Source: Nepenthes gracilis
Taxonomy: Eukaryota; Streptophyta; Magnoliopsida; Caryophyllales; Nepenthaceae
Direction of reading: 5' to 3'
Assembly: GCA_033239525.1 (NCBI GenBank)
Contig: BSYO01000005.1
Coordinates: 25,092,519 to 25,156,518, forward strand
Length of the DNA stretch: 64,000 bases
Position 1 is the first letter of the stretch, and the number at the start of each line of letters is the position of its first letter. The position numbers and the translations under genes are program-made. The notes below the pieces were generated by a model. That model did no database searches. It worked only from the letters and a program-made list of their open reading frames with translations, and had not been told where the DNA came from. Below, piece by piece: positions 11,501-23,500 of the stretch.

Positions 11501-14500
11501 GGCGTGAAGACCGGAAGGAGTCGGTTCCGTTGCCTTGGGCAAATCGAGGAGTTCCTTGGTAAGGATCACGTGACGGGAGTAAGTCGGCTAGGTTAGCGTG
11601 TCGTTACCACCGGTGCATGGTTAATTTTCATAGTGCATTGATTCCTGGCCGGTTGAAGCCCGGAGTGTTTTTTCGATCTGTAGGTATCGAGTTTTACAAA
11701 TCACCAAAAATCGCGTCTTTATCTTTATTGCTCATATTATTTGTATCGTGCATGTTTATTATCTCGTCATCATCTAGATACTAAATATCCTTTACGTGTA
11801 TTGGATATTTATTTATTTTTGTTTCCGCTATATTTTTCGGGGTCGAAACTTGTTTGTTCACGTTAGCACCGAAACGTGCTTTTTCAAGTTCAATTGCTGC
11901 GGACAAATATAAGGAATTCCTTGGTATGGATCACAATTGAAACCTGGAAGGTTTTTCTCGATAGTCGTGGATATTGAATTTTTTCTTCGTCACCAAAAAT
12001 TGCCTCTTGTTTATCATTACTTATTGTCTTACTTGTTATATTTGTTATTATTCATATTATCTAGATTTAAATATTCTTTACGTGTATTGAATATTTGATT
12101 TCGTTCTCCTTCTGGTAATTTATTAAGAGGCCAAAATTTTTGTGCGATTTGGGACAAAACGTTCCTTTTAGAGTGGATTTATACGACGTATTTCGTTTTG
12201 TTTATCTCATTTTTTATTATACTTACTCTTGTAAGTTGTCAGGTATATTGAGGAATTTATAATCAATCATTTTTTATTCGAGACTGTTGTTTCGGAGGGC
12301 TTATCTATAATCAGTACTATTATTATTATAGTGGATTTATTCTAAATTTGTCCCGTGGTTTTTAATTAGTTGAATAGGATTTATCACGTTAAAAATATTA
12401 TACATTATTATATTCTTTATACTTATGAGTTTAGTGATTAACGTTTGAGGGGGTATTCGAGTTTGCTCCAATGCGTGGGATAGTGCGTATTTCGGTGAAA
12501 CCCAATAGTGTCCGTACAGTATCTGACAGAATGACGGCCGTCGCATTGCTGAAGATGTTTCCCAGAGTTCGCTTTCAAGAAAGAAGAGGAGAGAGAAAGA
12601 AGCTCCTCATTCCTGTGTATGCCTTGAGAAACTTGAAGATCTACTTCCAGTTCTTGATTGTACAGTTGTTTGATGGAGATAATTGAAGAGCCGTGCATTG
12701 GTGACGTCTAGCAGTTGTTGTGAGATGATTTCTTTCCGTTAGGAAAATTAAGGCAAGTAAATTTCTAACTTCTCATGAGTTCTATCCTCTTACAAATAAA
12801 CCACTATTCTTTTACACATAACTCAAAACTTCCTTAAGTAAGTTCACTTACTGTAAGTGAATCTATGAATTCCGTGCTGTTCTTTTATAAGTGAATCTAT
12901 AAATTCTCTCACAACAAATTTCATGCTGTTCTTGGATGTAAATAAGTGTAATCCTGATCAATTATGAGTTATCCTTGCTCCAATTTATGTGTCTTTCCAT
13001 TCGAATAAAACCGCCTCAGTTCTATGCTTGAAAATGGAAATGTGTATAAAAAGGAAATTTAGGAGAGTTTGTGAACTTTGATTAAAGGGATGAAAGCAGG
13101 TGCGTATGAATAATAACAAATTCAGTACTTATCATATATGTTAGAATGATTATAGGCAAATTGAATGGAGCATGGGTGAGAGGAAAAATCAGAAGAAAAG
13201 CAGGGGAGGCGTTGAACCGAGAAGAAACAGAAGCTCAGGGATGTTTCAGGATCGTGCTGTTGTGTGATTCTTTGCTTCAATCATGTTAGAAATTAGTTGT
13301 TTTATATGTCAGATGAGGAAAGTTGAAAACTTTGACGAATCAGACAATGTGGGGATGCTGAGTACGAACAACAGGTTTTTAGGAAGATGAACAACGTCCC
13401 GAAATCAGTTTTTGAGTCCACTTTTAATACTATGGTTCGTGTGTTAAATTAGTAGATTATTATTTGTGAATCTACCGTTTTGAATGTTTAATGATCAAAC
13501 TTTAAGATTTTATTGTTGAAATATGAATTTGACAGCTCGAGGAAGGACGACTGTGAGACGTTGAACATCGGCAGTTCCATGCCGTTCGAAGCCATGAAGA
13601 AGTCCTGTGCAAGAAATTTCCTCACCCGTGAGGAAGTTGACCACAATTTATAGTGAAGGAATTGTTAAGGTTACGTGAGGAGGGCATTGTCCATGGTGAA
13701 GAATTCCAAATCTCACTTGTGTAGTTTTTATTTAAAATATTAGACGTTAAGATTTTGTTAATTTATTCCTAGATTATAAATATATGTTAAGACAACCTGT
13801 AGATCTGAGATATCATGATTTAACCCTATAAGAATTTTAGTGTTTTTATGTTGATTGAGATAACCTAGATTCGAGATATGAACGAGTCACTTGACTACGA
13901 TTAAATATGTGAATTTAAGTATGTGAAAAATATTAATTAATTTATCAAAAATAAATTGTTAAAAAAATGAAGTCAATTAAGTATAGTAGGTTAAACTAGA
14001 CGGCTTTAATAGGCCTAATAAGAGGTAACCATGTGGGGTGTGTATTGAATGCTCGATTTACTCCATTGCCCTATTTTCCTAATAAGTTTCTCTACATTAC
14101 TCTTGATTATATTAGTGCACTTTCGTGGTATACAGGGTCAGGTAAATGAGATTATTATTTTGTGAAGGGATGCTCATTGTCTTTTCTCAATTATATTGAG
14201 ATGATATCCACAAGAGTGTGGGCGAGGGGCATCATTGATAGTCTGTATATGTTTGAGCATAGCGTCTAAAAAATATTGTAGGAGTAGTGGAGATATCATA
14301 AGATATCGGTGACCTCGAAATACTTATCTAACTAATGGAGGTATAAATACGTGGCTTTTGATTTACAATGGTAGGATAAAATCCAAGTAGGTTCTTTCTT
14401 ATTTCATGTTGTTAAATCTCGTATCAAGTTGATTTTATTGGATAATTATAGTTCTTATTTATTTTTTTCTATCTTGTTGTTATTCCATGGTAAAATAAAA

Positions 14501-17500
14501 GAGAATGCACAAAGTCTCTAAGGAATTTTCATGAATAGGAATCCATAAAACTTTATGGTAGTCTACATTTATCTAATATGTAAACCATTTATGGTAGTTG
14601 ATGCCATTCGATCCTAAGGTGAGATATTTAATAGTCTTGTGACTATTATATGATGTGATATTTAGAATGTCATTGATGGGGGACATCATATGTTGGTATA
14701 GGTTATACTAAAGTACAACATTTGAGAAAATTGTAAAGATCATTGTATACCATGGATGCCAGGGATCTTGTGATACTCACCGAGCTATTTGGGACCTAAA
14801 CACGTAGCTTTTGATTTATAGTGATGAAATAAGATTTATAAAAATTTTTATTATTTCTTATAGTTGTAACTTCGTGCTAAGTTGGATTTTGGAAAATCCT
14901 CGCGAGGAGCTTAGTATCTATAATACTTTAACACCTCTTAGCATATTGATTGGGATTTATTATAGTCTGGTCGATATATTATTCATTGAGTTTATGTCAG
15001 TGATATTATTTTAATATTATTATTTGAGTTTGACTTTATTAATATCTAGATTCGATAGAATTCATATTATCCTAATTGATATTCGCACTTGAAAAAGGAG
15101 AAGGATGTTTTGTCCCAACATATACAACAAATGTTTCAACCCTGTATAATAAATTAGCGAAAGTAGTATACAATCAAATACTCAATACACGTAAAGAACA
15201 TTCGTATCTAGATGTTACGAGTAATCCGAGCATAAAAATAAAGCAACAATAATAATAAAGAGACATGCTTTTCGGTGACGAAGGAAAAATTCGATACTCG
15301 CGGTAATCGAGAAAAACCCTTAGGGTTTCACGGCCAGAGAAGAAATGTATTATGAAAATCAACTTACAAACCGAGTGGTAACGATGCGCTAACCTAACCG
15401 ACTTATTCTCGTCATGTGATCTCTTCCAAGAAACTCCTTAGATTTGCCCACGGCAATAGAACCGGACGTATTTCGATATTTACGTTAATTTTCTTTCTCG
15501 GGCCACTTGAATTGCCAAACTCACTAAATCCTGGTGTTCACGCCACCAACGAATATAAGGCATGAATATACAGAGGGCCCCAAAAATTCAAATTCAAAGG
15601 AGCCGTTAGATACACGAGCCTTGCGCTACTCAAGCACTGGTCGAGCGCTCGGCGGGCGCTGGCTAGGGCTTGGGGCACATGACCCGCGCCGCTCGAGCGC
15701 CCTTTTTGTAAAATGGAGCTCGAGCCTTCTTCGGGGGCTCTTTGTGGTCCCGATATGGGATTCCCGGATTGGTGAGAAAACGACAGGAAAGGCGAAAACA
15801 TTGAGATTTGATGATGATGACCTTTGGGCATGAAACGGATGAATATCTTCCAGGTTGATATATTACTGTAATTACCAAACTCGCTAACATGGGATTAAAT
15901 AAAATATCCAATACGGTCATGAAATATGCCAACTAAAAATATACCTAACAGTACCCATAGAATCCAAATTATTCTTATTAATACTCAAATTTAGGTAATC
16001 CATGTTGTCATTGTTGGTATCCGATTTTAGGTTATCCATATCATTCTTGTTGATATTTAGATTCAAAAATTCACTTGCTAATATTCATATTTAAATATTA
16101 TAATGACTGAGTTATAAAGTTCTTAGCCAATATTATTGTATTGAGTATTGTTGTTGCAATTATTGCTTTCATAATTACTTTTATTAACTAATTTGAAATT
16201 TATTTATTATTGATATAATCCTTATGGTTTGATATTATAACTTACAGAGTATTGAATACACTCATTGTATTTTTTTTTTTTGGCTTCAGATTAATATGGG
16301 TGGATACAATGAGCCAGTGATCATGTAATGTCCAATTTGGGTCAAGTAAAAACAACTATATAATGAAATTTGAAGAAAAATTAGATTATTTGGGAAACTA
16401 GGCCTAGCTCCTGATGGTGCCTTTATCACGCTCGTGCATGTTTGAGACAGAAGTTGCATGCCTAATATGCATCTTTAAGGTACTTATATGTATTTGTGGC
16501 AAATTAGGGGGCCTAAGGTTTTCCTAAAGAAACTCTCATGTGCGGTTTAGGCAGTATAGTGGCGCTTGAGATATGCCTGATCCGTCACTTGTGTGCACCT
16601 GTGTAGTAAAATGGTATCTAATGTGTACTTATGTGACACTTATGCAACGATTGTAGTGTTTAAAGATTTGCGTGCTTTTGTTAGTCATTCTGCATAGAAA
16701 GAAGAGAAAAAATAGAGAAAGAGAAAGGAGAAGAAGAATGTGAATAAGAAGAAAATAGAGAAAGAGGAATAAGAAGATTTCGAAAGTATATCTTGTCAAA
16801 TCTATTAGACCAATAGTAAAAGGTAAATATTCTAAACTTGTTCTTTGAACTATTTTGTATATCCTTTCTATTTTTGCTTATATTTCTTATTTTATTTTAC
16901 ATGCATACTATTTTTTATATCCCTACTTTGAATATTATTATATACATGTATTTTCATCGAATAATTTAGTGTCGAATGTTTGAGAGTTTTATTCAATTTG
17001 TACAAAATAAGTAAATATTTTGAGACATTTTACTTATATATGAAAATATTTATAAAAGAAAAGTTATGAAACTTTTGTATTGGTCTTCTTTATGATATTT
17101 TATACATGTATTTTGGTTTAGACCATATTTTATTTCGATATTTGTTTATACTTTCCTACAAGATAAAAAATTTTGATATTTGTACTTTTCTACATAGTAG
17201 AAAGTTTTGTATTTATACTTTCCAACAAAATAAAAAGTTTTAAATTTTTTATAGAAATAAAAAATTTTAAATATTTGTTATATAGTCCACCATTAAATAT
17301 TTTATTAAGAATCATTTCGGATATCTTAATACATTTAGTTAATGATTGTACCTATTATATGGTGGCAAAAAAGTAATATTTGATCATATCTATAAAGTTT
17401 ATTATAGATGGTCTACTTACGAGTCTAAATAATACTTTTCGCTTGAAATTATCAGAAGTATATATAACACTTTTTTAAAGATGATCTTTTGGCCATTGAT

Positions 17501-20500
17501 TCTCAATTTTTATTGTGTTTTGGATTTTTATTGCCATTGATATCTAAAATGTTTTGACTTTTTAAACTTGCAGGCTTTGCATGATATTCTGATTCATTCA
17601 ACTCTAGATATTTGAGCATTTTAGAATTGTGAAATTTAGACATTATATGATTTTGTATATTTGGATGATTTGATAGTCATATATGAATTACAAATTTCCT
17701 GTATAAGATTTTGATTTGAATTACATATGTAAAATTTGACAATATTGTTGATGAGTCCAGTATTGCCGCCCGACCCGAAACCCACAGCGTGGTAAAGAAA
17801 CTTTGCCTTGGTAGGAAAAGATTTTGTTTTGGCGAAAAAATTGGAACCCCTTGGCGGGAAAAAATTCATCCATTCCCTCAATAAAACGAGAAAAAAAGGA
17901 GCAGCAGGGGGGAAGAGGCGTCTAAAAGTTGGGACAGAAAACCCTCAAAAAAGTAGCACCTCTGCTCCCCTGCTCTAGTTCACCGCTCGGAGCATCGCAA
18001 AACCCGCGTTAATGGCGCTTGGCCCTCTTTTCCTGTCTCTGGTAACACAGGACTTAAAGACCTCATTTATGGTGCCCAGAATCCCTCACCAAATAGGGCA
18101 TATGGTCCCTTGAGACTGCCGTTCAGCTCTACCGCCCTGTTCATGGCGAAATAGAGGATAGAGCTCTCCCATAATGACGCCTAGATCCTCTGTCCCTGTG
18201 GGACTAGGCTTGAAGCTCTTTCGGCAACGGCGGTCAACGATTCCCTCCAAATCGGAACGAATCGGCATGTGAAACCCATAACAATGGTGTACGGATGATC
18301 TCGCCAAACAAGGAATAAGGTCCTCCGAACCTGTTGCTTGACTCCTCCATTCTATTCCTGGTAAAACGGAGGTTCAAGGCTCTTGGAATGGAGCCTAGAA
18401 CTTCCTAGATCAAAAGGGGGCTTAGAACCCCCAACAATGGCAGTCGACTCCTTCTCATGTCATTCGAGCCAAACAGAGCATGGAGATCTCCCTTCAATGG
18501 TGCCAACCTCCTCCATCCACGTCTCTGGTGAGACAAAGCACAGGGCTTTAAACAACGGTCCCCAAATGCCATCACTAAACAGAGTCCAGAGCTCCTTCCG
18601 TGGCTCTCGGCGAGGCTCCCCCAAAAAGGAGTCCAGGGCCTCTTAACATAGCGAAATACGAGGCCAAATCCCTAAAATGGAACGCAGTCGTCACCCAAAT
18701 CAAACCAACAGGGTGCTCCAAGCTCCTCATCAATAGCGCCCGTGACTTCCCGAAGTTCTCGGCCAAACCTAGTGCCGTAGAGGCCTTAGAAAGTGTTGCC
18801 TAGCCGTGCCATCGACGAAGCCAGATGGAGCCTCATAAATGGCGTTCAACTCCCTCAAACAGAATGAGGAACGAAGCCCCTTGAAAAGCTACTCGGCATC
18901 AAAGCCCTTAATAGAACATAGTATGGATCTCCCCCAAGAGTGCCGTCCAGCATCTTCCGCCCTATTCATTTAACTTGATTGGTGCTGGGTAACTCCATAT
19001 TCATCAGCCATCGGGGACAACCAAGGTGGATGGGGCCCAACAAGCTCCCTGCTCGTCCTGACACGTTTTGCTAAGCCTCCAAATGTCATCAAGGCCCACG
19101 AACGTGCCAAATCTCCCCCAAGCAAGCACATCTCCAAGCCAGCCTTTAGCCGGGCACACCCTCGAAATTCAGTCCTCCACCTAGCAAGCCCATCCTCAAC
19201 CGGATGCACCTTCGAATCTTAATCGTCCGCCTAATGAGCCACCCTTCAGCTGGGTGCACCATCGGAACTCAATCCTTCACTTTATGAGCCACCCCTTAAT
19301 CGGGCGCACCCTTGAAACTCAATCATCCGCCTAGTAAGACAACTTTCAGCTAGGCGCACATTCGGAGCTCAATCCTTCGCCTCGTGAGCCTCCCTTTAGC
19401 CGGGCACACCCTCGGAGCTCAATCCTCCATTTCGTGAGCCACTTTTTAGTCAGGCGCATTCATAGAGTCCTCTTGTGATACATCTCACTCACTCTCCCCT
19501 CATCACTGTATTTTCGAACTCTCATAGCGTGCCTTTCTCTGTTTATTACGGAAGATATTTGCGACTTGGTGTCGGAGAATGTTTATGATGGGATAATCTT
19601 CCTACCTTCTACATCTTATTTGTAATTTATATTGTGCGAGTTTGAGCTTATAAATTATTAGTGTGATCGAACTCAAACCAGATCGAATCGTAGGGGAAGA
19701 TTGAAAGGCTCCCTAATCCGTACAACAACCATAAACTCGGGACCCAATAATTGTATTTTGACATGATATGTTTGGATTTACGATCGTACTATTTGATTTA
19801 TGCATGTGATTTGCATATGTATATGTACGTACATACTTATTGACTTTTAGATTCCTAATTTTGTCTTACTTTTTGACATTTTAGATTTGAGGATTTTAGG
19901 ATTACTTGAAGGATTTTGGACAAAAAAGATCAATGATTTTTTTACTATTTTATTATTAGATATGTATTTGGATTTATTATGAGATTTAATTAAAAATTTG
20001 TCTAGTTGATTTATTTATAATCTATAATAGTGGGAGATATTTCTATCAATATAGATATTTGTATATACCATATATTATCATTGTTGGATATTTGATATAT
20101 ATTTTTTTACGGTTAAGTTTGATATGAATGTGTTGTTAAATTGATTTATTTTGAGACAAAGTAGGATAGTTCAATTAGGTTATTACATATATGTTGTCAA
20201 GTATCATAGATATTATATTATTTTAGATTTAATTTTATTTAAGCCCAACCCAGTGATTTTAGCTTTTTGGGTTTTGTCTAATTCAAGAAAATTTATAAAA
20301 TAAAAAATAAAAAAATATTCAAATTTTTTTAATTATTTTTTTAATTTTCTCCTTGAATTGAGGTCGTGATAAATTAAATTTAGCTAAATTACTAACATAA
20401 TCAAAATCTGTGAGCTTGTACTTCTTATGTTGAGGTTGATGATTATTTACTTCTATAAAAAAATACTAATATCAAGAGATTTTGGCTAGGGCTTGTATCC

Positions 20501-23500
20501 CTATTATAGATATTTATTTATGATGGACTCTACTGTCTTATTATTGCAGGTACAAGAAGTAATAATAATAATAATTATTATTTATAAAATTATTTATAAT
20601 AATAATTTTTATAATTTTGGATGTCACAAATTTGACTTAAAAAAATTAATTTAAATAATTAGTTATAATTATATATATGTTATTTTTATAAATTTTAAAC
20701 TCGGGTGTGATAATTCAATTACACGGGACCCGATAAATTAAAATTTACACAGGATCTTATCGAATAACTATCTAAACGATATAAATATAACTTACTTTAC
20801 AAATAGTCGTAAGAAAAAAAAATAAATAATAATAGCAACTTATCCACATAAAAAAAATTAACTCAATAATTCTTAATATATTGTCTAAAGGTTCACGTTC
20901 GGCTGACTCTAATATTGAAGGATAGCCCAAATAAAATACATCCATAAAATATAATAATGCATGTAGCAATATTGCAATTTAAAAAAAATCTAATACTTAA
21001 CAAAAAATACGATACTATTCTGAAACTCGTCCTGCTTCTACAATAAATCCGAGACTTCTTATTTGAAGGGGTAAAATAGAAAATATGAGTCTAACGCTCA
21101 ATAAGTATTCTATTTAAATAAAATAAATCCAATAAATTAGAGAAAATGTCAAATGAATAAATATCTAATCAAATAATAAAATAAATCCAAATTGTCGATA
21201 TAATAAATTTAATAGAAATTTGATTTCCAAAATCTATACTAATCTCATATTTAAATCAAATATTCAAATCTAAAATAAATGTTTAATAAAAAAATAGTCA
21301 TCTTTAAGACGTTTGTGTATATATATATACACAAAAGTGACTCGTACCGATTTCAATAAGTAAACATTCAATCCAAGTCTAAGTTCAAATCCAAATATAA
21401 ATTTAAAGCCCGATCAGCTCATGATTTGAGGCAAAATTTGATAATCGGATAATTTAATAGTATGTACCGAAGCCAAAGTAACACTATAGTAGATAGTCTA
21501 AAAGTTTGGATCAAAATATATAGTTAAAATTATTTATATGAGACATACCAATATCCATCTGTGAGCAAAATTGACAAATCTCAATCTAAATTTAAATCAA
21601 AATTCAATACAAATTAATACAGAAATACAAATTATTCACCAAATATGAATTCTGATTACTTAAAAACTCGTTTGAAGAAGGATTATACATACTCCCGATA
21701 ACCTTAATTCATATCAAATGTAAATTAGACTAGTATACTTGGCTACCTATATACTCTGTCTCTCATAGGTAAGGTTATTCACTATTTTTATCACCCACGA
21801 TTTTGGGTGTAATTTTTAATCTTGTCAGATATATTAAGATGTCCAAATATATTATAAAATTTAATCAAATCATCCAAATGAAAAAGTTACTACTCCAAAC
21901 CTTTCCTTTCGACAAAAATAAATTTTTAAATAATAAATTTTTCTGTTGAAAGCTGGTTAAAATATCCAATATTCAAATTTAAATGTAGTGAGCACAATCC
22001 GTCACATGTATGTAAAAATATACGGCTATCTCAAGTTTCATGTATTTTTTTATATACATATATTAATATAAATATATATAGTATTCAAAAATTATTTATT
22101 TTTCTATAAAATGACAAAACCATAAATATCAACAAAATTAGAATAAAACTTTCAAACAACCAATAAAAATATTATGAGTGCATAAGAAAATAAACAGGCT
22201 AATTAAAAGTACACCTACAAGTTTAAAACCTTCAAATCATAATACAAATTTATCAGTAAAAACTAGACAAAAATAAGGTTAAAAGATACTTATTTTAACA
22301 TTATATCAAGCAGATATGAAAGAAGAATATTATGAGGCATCCAAATCGGGCATTTTCTCTCTTTGGCCCAACGTTACCCGTGTAGCTGCCACTTCTCTCT
22401 CCTGCGCACATCCTTCCTGCCGCGAGTGCCGCCTCCTATGGCCGTTGCCAGCCTTCCCGGAACACTCTCTCTCTTCGTAGGTGCCGCTACTCGCGTCTCT
22501 ACCACATTGTCTACCTTGCCTTCCTCCATGCCGCACCTCTGTTGCGCCACCCGCCAGCGCGCCTCCTCCTTCTCTCATTCTCCTTCCTCTCTTCTCCTCC
22601 TATTATCATCCTTCCTCCTCCTCGCAAGAAATCCTACTCCTCATTTTCTCCTCTCTCTCTGGCTGATCCTCCCAAAATCAGTATATACAAACACAAAATC
22701 AACATCAATAACTAGAAATGATGAATTTTCTTGCTTCAATGTCATGCATCTCCTTCGGTGACAGCGACGACGATGATGGATGCTCTGTTTAGCTCGTGCG
22801 TCCTCCTTCTCCCTTCAAACAACCGCATCTCTTAAATGATGATCGGTGACGCCATCGTCTCCTCACTGCTGCACTCTCGTGCCGTCTCCTCTTTCGCTAG
22901 CAACCAACAGCCGTTTTTCTCTCTCACCTTTCTCTGCTCTTTTCTCTTCTTTTTATCTTTCCTTTTTTCTTTTCTTTCTTCTTTCTTTTTCCTACTTCTG
23001 CCTGATGCCTAATCCTAATTATAATTATTACAATTATTATTATTATTTTTTTCTTTTTTTTTCTCATTTTATAATCCAAATCAACACTCGTGTGCTAATA
23101 CCGGCCACCTCGGGTTACCAACTAAATTGATTTAAATATCTTTCAAAATTTTATTATATTCAAATTATCCAAAAATAATAATTTTATTCAAAATAAATCA
23201 ATTGAAGATTCGAAATATTACATTGGAAGTCAAGGTGATAGTTCAAGCCTAGGATCGTTAATCAAATCTGTGTGGCCACACTTTTAATGTTGTAATGGAC
23301 CTATTGCATTACACATATCTTTAGATGGAATAGATGACCTCTCCCGATTATGGGTTTTAGGTGAGCATGCTGTAGTATATTGCGCAAGTAGCTACAATTC
23401 AATCAAATCTCCAGACTCGGATGGACTGACTTAAGTGTAAGGCTGACTAGCAGCACTAGCATATTGGGCGAGTGCTGTCCTTCAATATTATAGAGACTTT

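Larger units (their letters stand above)
7569..11886 (+). mobile_element. Non-autonomous Copia-like LTR element with gag only
   Basis: LTRs at 7569-8552 and 10842-11886 bound a 2,289-bp interior. The target duplication AGTTC is intact at 7564-7568 and 11887-11891. The interior has a TGGTATCAGAG primer site, one gag-like frame, then about 500 bp with repeated GGGGGAG motifs and a polypurine tract. There is no protease, integrase, RT or RNase H, and there is no room for them. The structure fits the gag-only class called TR-GAG. It must have moved with enzymes from a relative. Confidence 0.85.
6698..12170 (+). mobile_element. Copia-type solo LTR (interrupted), target duplication GAGTG
   Basis: It starts TGTTAGGCG at 6698 and ends GTTCCTTTTA at 12170, flanked by GAGTG at 6693-6697 and 12171-12175. 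Removing the inner element and one copy of its target duplication leaves about 1,150 bp. It resembles the reverse solo LTR at 15090-15950 (shared start and GGGACAAAACRTCCTT end). No internal region of its own is present, so it is a solo LTR. The last base pair is TA instead of CA. Confidence 0.7.
6290..12480 (+). mobile_element. LTR-like relic, copy B, split by nested insertions
   Basis: The left part (about 6290-6697) and right part (12176-12480) together resemble copy A at 2640-3440: a purine-rich block, TTTAAATTTCRTT, a TTATCACGTTAAAAATATTATAC segment and a GGGGGTATTCGAGTTTGCTCC end. The outer limits are approximate. It is the outermost layer of a three-level nest. Confidence 0.5.

Noticed and set aside
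15534..15932. Overlapping open frames on both strands
   Set aside because: Inside the GC-rich part of a reverse solo LTR.
18086..19209. Several open frames between 18.0 and 19.2 kb
   Set aside because: All lie inside a solo LTR with a matched target duplication and have no family resemblance.
22330..22761. Two overlapping open frames in a GC-rich island
   Set aside because: Low-complexity Ser/Pro/Leu- or Gly/Arg-rich translations in both directions and no domain; they reflect composition.
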